A stretch of DNA of 64,000 bases from Dryomyza anilis. Its lineage: Eukaryota > Arthropoda > Insecta > Diptera > Dryomyzidae. The DNA lies in assembly GCA_951804985.1 (NCBI GenBank), contig OX638132.1, forward strand, positions 15,915,529-15,979,528. Reading direction: 5' to 3'. Within the stretch, counting starts at the first letter, position 1. Each line of letters starts with the position of its first letter. This document shows positions 21,200 to 34,500 of the stretch, piece by piece. The notes under the pieces are model-generated. The model did no database searches. It saw nothing but the letters and a program-made list of their open reading frames with translations, and was not told where the DNA came from. The position numbers and the translations under genes are program-made.

Positions 21200-22732
21200 G
21201 CTAATGGCGCTGTTAATGTTACTAATTATATTGATCGTCAAATCATTTTCAACTAGTTCTTTTGATGTCACACTGTTTGGTATATAATTCGATACCTCTA
21301 TGTATTTAAATTATAATTAAAAGTAATATTATCATTTTAACCTACATATTTTTATACCCTACACTAAGAGTGAAAGGGTATATTCAGTTTGGTTTTTTAA
21401 TTCATTCAACTTTAATTTAATAATTTTTATTTATACCAACAGTACTCTACAAATGAAGAACTTTTTTATTTATACACGATCATAGTAAAGTATTCTGATT
21501 ACACAGTGCAACAAATGTGCAACACTTTCTCCCATTTTCCGATTTGATAAGGATCTTGCGTAATGTTGTGTCGCATGGGGTCTCGAAGAGGTTATAATTC
21601 GAAAACACGAGTGCTATAGAAAACGTTAAGACGATGGTGTCAAAATAAAAAAAATCATCGGTTCGGTTGCTGATGAAATCAAATCTGTATCTTTTGAAAT
21701 TAAAATATTTTTGTACTGTTTTTAAACACCTTAATTTTGACCACCATATCAATGACATAGGTCAAAAATAATAATACAGTTGGATGGATTGATTCATTGG
21801 CTAAAAATGTTCCATAAGTTGTAAAGATCTACAATATTTAGTTTCCACGAAACAAATGCAAATGCGACCCAACCACAAAACTGATTCTGAAAATAGGCTG
21901 TGGTAAAGAACACTACCCACTTTTCCCGCGAATGCACATTTTGGCTGATATCTTTCAATTTGATATATTTCAAGATAAAACTATTCGTGTTGTTTTTTCC
22001 GGTCTCGCGAAATTGTTTTACCCTTACTCATATTATTCACATTTTAGCTATTTTTTGCAATAACTTCTTAAATCATGGTCAAATGATTGACAAGTTTCCT
22101 TATATTGTAAGAACGGACTATTTTGTAAAACTCATAGAACAAAAAATTTCATCAATTGTATTTTCGCGGCATCTACTATGACCAAATGCTTATATGACGA
22201 CTTTACCCCACGAGTCTTAGTATGTATATTATTGGCATAAAAAGGAGAATTGAATGGAAAAATAAAATAAAAATCAACACAACATGATAAGTGAACCCCT
22301 TACTACATAAAACTCACAACAAAATATATAAATAATCAAAACTTTAATGGCAAGTACAAGTTTACTGCGTTATCAATATCTAACTTTTGGAGTCATAAAA
22401 CACATTTTATTACATAACAACTAAAGTTCAAGCACAAAATTGATTTATTTTCATTGGTAACAGTGGCACCTAATGTTACGTGTACAGTATCAATTTGAAG
22501 TTGATCTGACATCCCATTCGCGATTTAAAGCAAAAGTTGACTTTGCCCTGATGTCGACTTAGCCCCGGTCTCCCCTATAGATCTTTTGTTTGTTACATAA
22601 TACAAGTGTGATACAATATATTTAAAATATACACTTTCATAAGTAAATTTAACAATCTTTTTGAAAGAATACCACATTTTATTTGATTTTTACATAAATA
22701 TATAATGCAATAAAAATGTAATGTTGAGTAGC
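21200..22732. other. Gene-free AT-rich spacer
   Basis: No exon or RNA gene seen. It holds a fragment (about 21351-21400) of the repeat that begins at 41463 (shared TACCCTACACTAAGAGTG and GGGTATATTCAGTTTGG words). The rest appears unique. A poly(A)-like AATAAA near 22260 has no associated gene. Confidence 0.5.
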
Positions 22733-22834
22733 GTCTGTAGCTCGATTGGTTAGTGTATTGGACTGTGAGCCGTAAAATTCCGGGTTCGATTCCAGCAACT
22801 GTCATCATCCTTTCGTAGAAAACATGTTTCAATA
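22733..22834 (+). mobile_element. tRNA-derived SINE head (partial)
   Basis: Pol III box A (TAGCTCGATTGG) and box B (GGTTCGATTCC) are spaced as in a tRNA, followed by ATCCTTTCGTAGAAAACATG, which resembles the segment after the tRNA-like head of the SINEs at 34166 and 46446. The cloverleaf does not close with a plausible acceptor stem, so this is not a functional tRNA gene. The sequence stops where the Transib-like element has inserted. Confidence 0.6.
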
Positions 22835-22839
22835 CGACG

Positions 22840-24049
22840 CACGGTGAACAAAAAATCACTTTTTTTTGAACAAAATTATATAACTTCAAAACAAATAGGT
22901 AGATTTCGTTGATTTTTTTTTACTTAATAAAAATATATCAGGATATAGTTATGCTTAACAAAATGTCTTCTATTGATTCACAAAACTAATTTAACTTCGG
23001 AAATTTTTGACATGTGATTTTTTTTAAATCTGGAGCCGATATCGGTATGATTTATATTTTATTTTTGAACCCATTGATAGTGATCTGAAATAAGTTTGTG
23101 TTAATGAAGCGTATCGTTTGCAGTCCTTAAAATAAATTTACAAAAAAGGTACATATGTATGAAATTAGGAAATAAAATGGTAATTTTTGCCATGTAATTT
23201 CTCCTAATCCGGGAACGATATCAGGGTAATATTTTTTACCACATTGATTGCGATTAAAAAAAAGTTAGTGCGAACGAGTATATCGCTTGCAGTCCTTGGA
23301 ATAAATTTACAAAAAGGAACGAATGTATGAAAAATGGTAATTTTTGCCATGTAAATTCTCCTAATCCGGGAACGATATCGGAATGATATATTTTTTATTT
23401 TTTACCACATTGATTTGTGATTAGAGAAAAGATAATGCGAACAGAGGATATCGTTTACAGTCCTTGGAATAAATTTACAAAAAAGGCACAAATGTATGAA
23501 ATTAGAGTAAAAAAAGGTAATTTTTGACACGTAATTTCTCCTAATCCGGGAAAGATATCGCTATGATTTTTTTTTTATTTTTCACCACATTAATTGTGAT
23601 TAGAAAAATGTTAGCGCGTGTGAAGGATATCTTTTGGTTTAATTGATATAAAATTATTACACTAAATGCTTTAAATCAAATAAGTAAATTTCTAACGAAA
23701 ATGGTAGTATTTTCTTTACAATTTTCTTGTAAACCGGAGCAAACCAGAAGCTATTTTTTTTTCAGAATGTGTATTTTGTAAAAGCCTAAATACAATTTTA
23801 AGGATTTGAGAGGATTTGCAAGGATATTTTAGTTATGTTCCTATATGTATTTCCATATATTTTTGTATGGAATGCAATTTTTTTCCTCACTTTGAAGGCT
23901 CATATCTCTTAATCTGTTAATGTTATTAGAAAAATGGTTACAGATTATTATTAGTGGGTCTTTTATGTATGTAACAGTAAAAAAAAAATTGAAAATTTAA
24001 AAATAAAAAATAGCGTTTTTTCAAAAATTTCACCATTTTGTTCACAGTG
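22840..24049. mobile_element. Transib-like non-autonomous transposon with 5-bp TSD
   Basis: It starts CACGGTGAACAAAA (22840) and ends TTTTGTTCACAGTG (24049), so the inverted termini agree at 13 of 14 positions. Flanking CGACG (22835-22839 and 24050-24054) is a GC-rich 5-bp target duplication. CACGGTG-type ends with a 5-bp GC-rich duplication are characteristic of the Transib superfamily, whose ends resemble the V(D)J recombination-signal heptamer. The interior carries tandem repeats and no transposase, so the element is non-autonomous. Confidence 0.75.
22960..23640. repeat. About 168-bp tandem repeat inside the Transib-like element
   Basis: CAGTCCTT starts recur at 23121, 23290 and 23458 (spacings 169 and 168). 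Each is followed by a unit containing AATAAATTTACAAAAA, a TTGNCATGTAATTTCTCC word, a GGNANGATATC word and ACCACATTNATTG. A diverged unit precedes the first, giving about four units. Confidence 0.8.
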
Positions 24050-24054
24050 CGACG

Positions 24055-27000
24055 CACAGTGTGCCCAAACACTCTAAAATCGTGGTCTAAATAAATGGTT
24101 ATGAAGATAAAAAAAATGGTTTTCAATAAAAAAATCTTTCAAAATTTGTTAAAATTTCAAAATTTACGTGTATGGAAAGCTTACATTAAGATCTAAAGAA
24201 AATGTGTTTACTGGAGAAAATATCTTGTTAATTTTTAAAATATAGATAGGAACATAATTTTTTTTCATTTTTGAAGACTTTACTTTTCATATTTATACAT
24301 TTTATCATGAGACCAAAATTTTGTATGGGACATTATTAAAGACGTTCAGTGGTTTAGTAGATATCAAATTATAAACTGGAACATTTTTTTTTTTTTTGGG
24401 AAAATTGGACTTGTACGAAAATATTGGTAATAATTTTTTTTTCTTCAGTAACATGGACTTTTGTTATTTTTTTGATAGATAATATTACTGAGAATCTTTT
24501 AAAAGAAAAAAATATTTTGATAAATATATTACTAATCGTCATTATAGTGCAGGACCCACCACTGAGTCAAATATATTCATCATAACAGGAAAAATTATGA
24601 ATATTTATTCATAACTTGAGTTTCATATTACATATTAATGTTCTTAATGCGCAATTCACGTCAAAAAATATAAGTGTGCGGTAATGTGAAAAATGTGTGA
24701 TTTGAAATTAAATGTAAAATTTAACAGACAAATCGTTGTAGTGATGTATTTTTCATTGTTTTTTTTTTTTAATTTCGATTCCTTCCTAATGTCCCTTTCC
24801 CATTGACGTATTATATTTTCAAATGTGATATTTTTCACTATTGTTGCAATGTGTGAAATTTTAATCATGAATAATGAATAATAAATCATAAAATGTGTCT
24901 CAGAATTTATACCAATTACTCATGACTTATGAATAGCTTATACATAAAACATGAACAAATATACGCATGATTTTATTCAATTAATCATAATAATTGATTT
25001 TGATTTTAAACACAATTTTTTTTGGGTGAAATATAGTAATATTTTTCGCAGTGTTATCTATGGGTTTGTCCCTCATTAATAATACTATTAATAAGTTTTT
25101 CAAGTACCTACTACATTTATTCAATTGTTTGTTTATTTCCACTTGAGTGATATCTCGCGTTGATATAAACAATTAAATTTTATGCTGTGCTCATTTAGAA
25201 TGATGTTAACAATAAATTAAGTTTTCTATTTAGGTCTGATAACTTTTTTTAAATACTGATTAAATTAATATATTAACGATTGTGGAACAAACTTTTTGCA
25301 GACTGACTTATAGGAACAAATTTAATTTTTTTATTACTGTGCGAACGTTAAAATATTTAATGTTATTTTATTTACATTTGAATAAATGAATTTCCAATAA
25401 ATTTATACTTCAAAAGAACAAAAAACAAAACCGACAAGGTTATATTTTAGGTAAATGCATCTAAATTAAATTGTTGAAATTATACGTCATTCAAACATGC
25501 ATTGATTTAATTCCGGGGGACGGTATTTCGACGCCTATTTAATGCATTAGCTATTCAACTAACACAATTACCAAGTATGATAGACTCTGAAGTATCCGAT
25601 GTTCTCACAGAGTCCTTAATAACGAACACGTGTTTGAAATACAAATGAATTGAAGGCGGCAATTTTCATATAAAATTAATATAAATAGAGTGAAATTCTA
25701 TACAGATAATCTATACTATTGAACACTTCAGAAATACGCGACTGCAAACGGAAATAAACCCTTTTCCAAATTGTATAACAATGAAATACGTGTGAACGTG
25801 GAAAATTTGTATTTTTCTTATGTGATAATAAGAAAAATGTTATGGAACACTTGCTGAATTAAATAAAACAAAAAAACATTTTCTGAGGAATGGAGTGTAC
25901 AGCATTATCTGTGAGGAACGCATTAGAAAAATATTAAATACCTAATTATATATGAGATACTTTAGAAAACGTAGACTGAAGTTTCCGCTTCTGTTTGATG
26001 TGCACTTTGAATTTTGATTGTGTTGCAGTGGAATCAAAAGATCCTTTAGCCCGGCTGTGCATAATCAAATGAAAGGATTTTATTTTCCAAATTTTCACGT
26101 ATCTGCTATTTATTATGCACGTGGCAATAGGTAGCATAGGTAGCATGATTTTCATTTGTACCGGAAGGATGTTCAGTGTACTTTGTACCCCTTATTCAAT
26201 TTCTGATAATTACAACATACTTTGCATAACATTATAATACAAAAGCGCTAGAGTATACATTTTTTTTTTATAAAAATCGGAAGTAAATTTAAATTTGGTT
26301 TTCAATTTTCAGTTTTATGTCGTCGCCATATCGTTTTCCTACACTTCAGTCCTCGATTATCGCTGTAAACTATCGTGTTTTATTACTACCTTTTTGGTGT
26401 CTATGGCATTAATAGTTGTAGAATGTTAATCATCCTCTATGTGTCCACATTTTTATTTTTTTTCCTCACCATTCATTGACATTGATAAATTGTGTTGCAC
26501 TTTTTTGTGCATAAATCACTTCAAATTACTGCAGTCTCGCAGAACTCATTGTTGTACCCCACTCCATCATTTGTTGCTGCTAATTGACAAAGTATTTAAC
26601 AGTTTATTGATTTAGTATTAGCAGTAGTTAGAAATTATTTAAACGATGTTGGACAAAATATGTTTTTAAAGTGTTTACATTGACCTGAATAAAGGCAAAC
26701 AGTTAAAAATTTAAGAATATTGAGATTTAAATATAATAAAATAATATTTTATAAATAATATACATACAATCCACAAACATTTTATACTGCACAATTTTCA
26801 TGTTGTCGAGCATATACTATCGTATTATACAATTAACATAATGCGAATTATGTCAATTGTATTCGAATGGTAAATTACGTGTCGTCAGAAATGCATCGTT
26901 ACTATTAAGATTTGGAATGAAATTTGGTTGATATTTTTATTACTATGTGTTTTTGAAAATAGTCACAATATATCGACTTGACATTAGTTTAGATGTAATT

Positions 27001-28510
27001 TAGAAAATTTATCCCCCTAAAAGATTTCATGTTCAGTAAATCATTTTCAAAAACTGTTGATTTCCTGCTTGTTTTAAATCTGTTCTCCCTGCCGTATATT
27101 TCGTCTGGGTTTTGGTGAACTTAAATGTTTTGATTGCACATTCAGTTTATTTTAATTACATGACGTTTTTAATAACATTGAGTTCAATTTATTACACCCA
27201 TAAAAAAATACTATATAAATAATAGTTTTTTACTATTATAAATAGTTAATAGGATAAATTATTATTTTAATCGGAAAATACTATTAAATACTAGAAAATA
27301 CCATGACATTGCCATTGAGTTTATATGAAAAGATTTATTTTTGTATACTATTAAATCAATAATTGTCCTATTGACCAATTTTAATGGGATTTGAGGGAAT
27401 TTTTTTCTGGTTGTAGTACCTTTTCAGTCACTTTTTAGAATTAAAAAAATGCAGTCCCTCACACAACTAGTTTTCCAAAAAACTGTAAACGCCATTTTTC
27501 TTTCAATTGTCAAAACTAATTTAAATATACTAAAAAATTATATTAGTCCGCTAGGTATTTAAGATATTTAAATCTAAACTTGAAAAATATTGTTTTTTTT
27601 AGACTATTTTTGGACGATTATTGAGCATTTCTGATCTATTCATAAATAAGAAAATGATTTATTGTCATGTAGTACATAGTTCAAGGTAACAACGAAAATT
27701 ACTAACTTTTAAAATATGACATATCACTTTTAAAATATGACAGTTTTCGTTAAAAAAAGCAGTTTTCGCCCGAAATTTTCTCAATTATTCTCAATTTTCT
27801 CCCGGACTATTTTTCAATCCCGTAATTTCGGAACTAAAAAATTTGAATCCCAGTATTAGTCCTGGGATTTAAAAAAAATAGAAATGTCATAAATAACCAT
27901 ATTTCTGTTTGAATAATAAACAATTATAATGCTTAAGGCTCAAACAAAACTCATATATTCAAATGAATCTGTTTTGAGGTTGGGTATGGTATCCAAAATA
28001 CAAAATTCGCTTTATATAAAGTGTATCATCAAACCACTTTTTAAATATTTTATTAATAAAGGTTACGTTCATAGATAACGGTTTCAGTTTTTTCGCTATC
28101 TGAAATCAGGATTTAATTTGACAACAATGTTGATAGTAAATCTTTCGACTGTCTTCAAAATAAAAATTAGTTGTAAATGAGACTTTACGTATTTCGTCAC
28201 GAATAACTATTATTCGAAAGTTACGTAATTCGTCACTATTGACTTCATTTTTGCGTAATTCGTTCGTACGCAAAACATAAAGAGACCTTTAGTGTTTTAA
28301 GATTGCAGTCCATTAAATTTTAGATTTACTTTTTTACTAAATGTGTCTAAAAACATTGAAAGACTTTTGAATAAACTATAAAAATTGATCAACTAGCATG
28401 TTTTGTAATTTCGAAAATCGCGAGACTTAACTATGATGCCGGGATCAGTTTATCGGGTTTTTTGAGACATTGCATTTCTTTAATCACACAAAACATTTTG
28501 TTCATTTCAG
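24055..28510. other. Gene-free AT-rich sequence upstream of first visible Ino80 exon
   Basis: I see no exon with coding bias on either strand. It contains A/T tracts, dispersed ATCATAAT-type words and one TA-target MITE (27195-27413). Probably intron of Ino80, since the exon at 28511 begins at an acceptor in mid-domain. The missing upstream helicase exons are not recognisable here. Confidence 0.55.
27195..27413 (+). mobile_element. TA-target MITE family, copy 1
   Basis: 219 bp flanked by TA, with ends CACCCATAAAAAAA and TTTTTTTCTGGTTG. Nearly identical in length and sequence to 39029-39246 and 58629-58848. The TA target suggests a Tc1/mariner-type mobiliser; no coding sequence. Confidence 0.8.
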
Positions 28511-31500
28511 GTTATATTCTACGATTCCGATTGGAATCCTACCGTCGATCAACAAGCTATGGATCGGGCACATCGTCTGGGACAAACGAAACAAGTCACC
28601 GTATATCGTTTGATTTGTAAAGGAACTATCGAGGAGCGTATACTACAAAGAGCGCGCGAAAAAAGCGAGGTAAGAAAACAAAATAAAAACCAAAAAAAAA
28701 AGAAAATCATATCAAAACACAAAGAAAAGAAAAAAAAGAAAACAAAACAAAAACAAAACTTTACGTTCCAGACATAGAATTGTCTGCGTGTTAAGGAAAC
28801 CGCAAAGATTTCTTCTTCCTCTACTTTCTGCTTTGTTATGTAAAAATAAAATGAAAATTATATAAGTAATTCAAAGTGTACAAAAAGTGTAGATTAAAGT
28901 GTTGCCTACCCGCATATTAGGCACGTGCGTCGGTCGCCAATGCTAGTGTAATGTGGAACATGATCACTTTTTATTATTGCTGTTGTTGGTTTCGGTTTTC
29001 TGTGTTCTCACACCGGAAACTAATTATTCAATTAAATGTCGGTAGGGCGACACTTTTTTTTTGTTATTTTTATCCAAACCAATTGTATAGCTCTGATGTA
29101 ACACACCGATCTACCGGTTGCACGTGATCTGCCAGGAATTCTCTCCAACAATTTTGTGAATTGAAAACGTTTTCAATTTTTATTCACTTTTTGGCTGATA
29201 GTGATCAATGTTCAAGGATCTTAGACGCCAGTTCTATATTGTACAATACATTTTTAATTTGTAAAATTTTAGAAATTATATTATAAAAATGGTTAAAGCA
29301 AAAGTGCCGTCATCTTATCAAAGAGTAGGCGTCTCTATCAATAATTTTTTCTTATATTCTCAAGTGTTGTGGAATATTTTTCATTTCTTTCTTTTTGTGT
29401 TGTGATGGCGCTATCAATAGTTATTAATAACTCATTTTTGTTTTTTTTATTCATAGATTCAGCGCATGGTCATAAGTGGCGGTAACTTCAAGCCAGACAC
29501 ACTCAAACCAAAAGAAGTGGTATCTTTGTTACTCGACGATGAGGAAATCGAACTTAAATGTAAGTGTATGGAATACTATTTAGTCTGTATTTTATTAATT
29601 ATTTTTAAATACAGTTTAAATATGATCGACATAAAACGGTTTCAGAAATGATTTTAAAAATGCTTTAATTAACAAAAAACAATATCACGGTCATTTTTAG
29701 AACATATATTCATTGGAGTATTTTAAAACGTTTTTATTAGGTTGCTTTCTTGTCGGTTCGGTACAAATTTTGTAATTGCTTTTAAACTACATGACAATTA
29801 TCGTTTTCTTGTCATCCGGTTCAGCGTGGTTCCATCGCCATGGTTCCATATTAAAAAAACACTTTGAAACATGAATATTTTTAATTTTAATAATATTATG
29901 TCTTTCGAATTCTGTCAGACAAAAAACTAACTGACAAAAAAATGTAAAATAAAAAAAAATAAATAAAAAAATATGTTTTAATATAAAACAATTTTAAGGT
30001 GAATTTTTAGTGTGGTTATAAATGAAAATGTTTGCAAAAAAACTTGTATTACAGTAGCCATTTTAAGGTAAAAGTCCAATAAACATTGCGTAGCTGTCAT
30101 TTTGAATTTATGAAAAAAAGGCAGGCTTCCTAGTAGCATAGTCACAGGTGCTTATATGTTCGATCCTGCCCCTAGGTGGGTAAAAACCTTATTTTTAAGT
30201 TGGGTTTTGAAAATTTATGCAAAACATTATGCAAAAACATTATATATAATAGACATTTGCAAATTATGCACTACTGAAATGAAACAAATACTGCAGTTAA
30301 GTGTAGTGGCTGTAGATACTTCATTATAACTTCACTGTCGACTGTCATTGCAAAATGAACTCAATACTGTAGTGCATTTTAGTGAAACAAATACTGCAGT
30401 GAATTGTAGTGGCTGGAGATACTTCACTGTAACTTCACTGTCGACTGTCATTGCAAAATGAACTCAATACTGTAGTGCATTTTGCTATGACACTCGACAG
30501 TGAAGTTATACTGAAGTCTCTCCAGCCACTACACTTCACTGCAGTATTTGTTTCATTGGTTTCAAGTAGTGTCAACACATTTCATTTTTTTCAAGACATT
30601 TAATATTTTGAAAAACATAACCAAATGACACTACTGTCGCTGAAAATTCAACAAGTGAGTGCAGTGAGTGAGCGCAACGAGTAACGAGTGTGAAGACGAA
30701 CATTGAAAACAAATCTGCCGCAAACATTTAACAAAAAAATGTGTAAAAAATGTTGTGTACTACAAAAATAACGCGTTGGTGAAAAAGCAACAACAAAAAT
30801 GTTGTTTGATATATAAAAAAAATATTGCAAAATAGTATATGATTTTTTTATACCTTTTGGATTTTTTTTATAATTCAATACTAATAAAAATTCCTTAGAA
30901 AAGATCATGACAGAAAAAATGTAAAATACACCGAGTACTCAGTGTCATAAGCAGTTCATTGCAGTATTTGCATTTTTATTGCACATCTTCACTACAACTA
31001 CGTCTTGCTTGAGTTTTGTTTTGACAATACTTGTGCTTGTTGTTGTGAGCAACACATTGATTTGATTTTCAAGCATGAGTAAGCGACAGAAAATGTTTTG
31101 AAATAAAATAAATGTCTTGAAGTGAGTTTCAAATGAATTTGTGCAGATGTCTAATATATAAATTTGTTTTTTTTTTTTTTTTTAGTTTGTAAAAGTATTT
31201 TTATAGCAGGAAAATGAAACGAAGATGTTGTCTGCCGCAGGTAAAAACTTTTTATAGAAATTTCTGTTTGAAGTTAAAAAAATCTATAATGCAGAAAAAA
31301 AAGAATGGTAGTCTGGTATAGCCCTTTAATGAATTGATACAGGAAACAGAGAGAAACGTATATTTTATTTTTTAGCGTACTTTAGGAATATTTAGGATGC
31401 AGACAAAAGTTGAATTTTGTCGTACGGTGTATAACAATAAATGCTAATATTCCGATATGTTTTTAAGATATTTGAATTTCAAGATTTTTAATTTTTAAAC

Positions 31501-34500
31501 ATTATTTGGATGATTTTTTTAGGATTTCAGTTATAATGATAAATAATCAAACATTTTATGATTACACAAAGCATAGGACAAACTACCCTACAAACCTTTG
31601 GACGATAATTTTTAAATTCGATAATAAATGATAAATATTAGATATAAAATTAAAAGTATTTGAAAATTTAATTGCATGTTCTTTGTAATTTTTGTCAAAA
31701 AATAAAATTTTATGAACAAATAAAAATTGTTTATCTAAAATAAATCCATTTATGAAATCATCTCAATATCTATAACGACAAAAACAACGAAATCATTTTA
31801 TATAGGTTCGTTTTTATCGAAAACCCTATCGTTTTCGTATCATTATAAATGATCGAAAACGACAATTTGAGACTGACTATTAACGATATCGTTTCGATAT
31901 TGTAAAATATAGTTTGCTGGGTAACGATCAAAATTACTAACTTTTTTCATTGGTTATAATTTTTAAAATATTCCCTATCAACTCAGTTTCCGTCAAAAAA
32001 ATTTTAATATTTAGAAAAGTTTTAAATGCATGTATATTTTACATATAATAAGGTCCGTAGGTTGGGCCGGTCCGTAGGCTGGGCCACCGCAATTTATTCT
32101 TTTGGTACATCTCAAGTAACATTGCACTCCAACTTTTCGCGAAACTTTGAAGTGAAATGGCCTGTTAGTTATTACTCATCCAGATGAATACTAAAAGGTA
32201 CTAAAAAAAAAGTTTTTTTGTTGACTTTTTAAGTGTTGATTAGGCAGTACATTTACATTATAAAATCAAAATTAAATCCATTAAAATGTCGTCAACGAAT
32301 TCCTTTTTATAATGTAAGCAAGTTTTCTATCAAAATTTGATGCAGACAAATTTGATAAAAACGAAGGTTCGGCCACCCATTTTCTCATTATTAGAAGCAC
32401 TCACAAAGATTTCCTTAGCATATAATTGCTCAAATGCAAGCGTCATATTGATTTTTTTAATATAGACTGTCAGATCGAAACATTTTTAGTTAATTTTGAA
32501 TGATTTTTCAATTTCGGGTTTTCGGTTCACATTTACGTATAATATATCAATATGAAAAACCATCACTACACGCTGCAAATAAAGGGCTCTCCCAAACATA
32601 ATTTTGCAGGCATTACATATATCTTTGGAGCTTTGTGCAAACAAAAGTATTATTTCATTTTCAAACATTACTATAATAACAGCCAAACTTATTTTTGTTT
32701 TCGTTCAAACATATTTATGTTCAGAATGACTAATTTTCGTCGTTCTTGAAAACATATATATGTTTGAATGTGAAAAACATTTTATTTACATGTAAACATA
32801 TTTATGTTTACATTTAATTTTAATGTCAAAATAGTAAATTTAGTACTAATATCTTCTTTACACAATATTCGTTTTTTGCCTTTTTTTAAATTACATTTTT
32901 TTTATTTATATATTCTCTAATTATAAACTTAAACTTTTATTTTTTTTATTACACTAATTTTATTTATACTTAATAATTTGATTTCCATCTAATGTTCCTA
33001 TTTTGAGTTCAGTGATTTACGAATAAATTGGATATTTCACAAGCAGCCACTTCTGGTATAATTAGTAATTGGCGGTACTTAAACAAATTCCTCCACCAAA
33101 AAGAACTTTTGAACTATGTGAAAAGTATTAATGTGAGTTCTACTGAGTGCTAAAAGTAGGCAGCGCTGTTATTTAATTGTGATATCGTACTGCCAAACAT
33201 ACATATAATCAAAATAATGCTATTATTTTTAAATTCGTTGTCACCCAGTAACAATCACGAATAATGAAATACTTATAATTCAAAGAAACTTTTATTGACG
33301 TTGGGTGTGTTAAATAGCAGAAATATCAAACATACATATATTAATATTTGATGAAAAATATATATTTCTACAGAAACATTAATATAGTAAATTCATGCAA
33401 ATCCGCGATTAAATCAATTTATGTTTAAATATCGTATAATAATATTTCAATCTGAACAAAATAATAATACAATTCAATTATAATGTAATTAGATATTACT
33501 CCCAATATTTATATGGTGATTTCGAATTACGTTATAATTACATTCGAGCATATTCAAACAAATCTTTTTCTATCCGTGTTGTTCATGATTTTGTAATTTC
33601 CCTTAAATGAAAAATAACAGTTTTAACAGAATTTTCCAAAAAAAGGGATACTACATAAAGGAGAAATTGAGTATGTAATAAGAATAAGCATACTTTAAAT
33701 ATGAAGTAATGATATTTGCAGATTACATGTATAAGTATTTGTCTTGAATTTTTGAATAGGAAAAAGTTATTAATTTTGATAGTTAGTTTGGACTATGGTC
33801 TGGATAATCAAAAATTATTATTTTGATTATCATTAGATGCTGAAAATAATAATAATATAATAATAGTTTGGCGCTACAGTCCTGTATAGAACTTCGGCCG
33901 AGCTCTCTCACCATTTTGAGCTGTGCGTGTTATATTTGTACTCAAAGTGGTGGGACCTACAGTTTATTGCCGAATCCGAACGGGGGGTGAGAACTTTTTC
34001 ATAGGCAATGTTTTTACTCTCGGAAGTTTGCCATTTACTGCCGAGAGGTAGCGCGGTATAGAAAAATGTTTCTATGAAAAGATGTTGTTAGCCCCAGTCC
34101 AGGCTTGAACCGGGGACCTTTCGGCTCGCAGTCCAACGCACTAAACACTGAGCTACCGCGGCTACAATGCTGAAAATACTTAAAAAAAATCTTTAAGAAA
34201 TCAAAATTTTCCGAGTTTAGATCCAAATATCGGAAAAATGTATACGAATATTAGCATTTATTAGTATATTAAAATTAGTCTTGACAATTAAAGTAGAAAT
34301 TGCGTTTAAGGTTTTTTGGTAAACTATTTGTTAACAGTACTGTATTTTTGTTTTACTCAAATTAGTGGATTTAAAAGGGCTTAACATTACGATTATAGTT
34401 TTCTTAAAAGCGTTACGTAATTTGGAAAAATATGAAAAAATGTGTATACAATCAAAAGCGAATTATGTATATAGATTATAGAATTGATGTACATATATGA

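Noticed and set aside
22737..22806. Functional tRNA gene
   Set aside because: Box A and box B are present but the stems do not close, and the sequence continues into a body shared with the SINEs, so it is a SINE head.
28670..28777. Read-through extension of the Ino80 exon into a Lys/Gln-rich tail
   Set aside because: A consensus GTAAGA donor follows codon 53, and the next exon continues the conserved INO80 sequence in phase. The extension is A-rich intron.
34090..34166. Functional tRNA gene on the minus strand
   Set aside because: Part of a 318-bp SINE with its own target duplication; the tRNA-like head is only the promoter.
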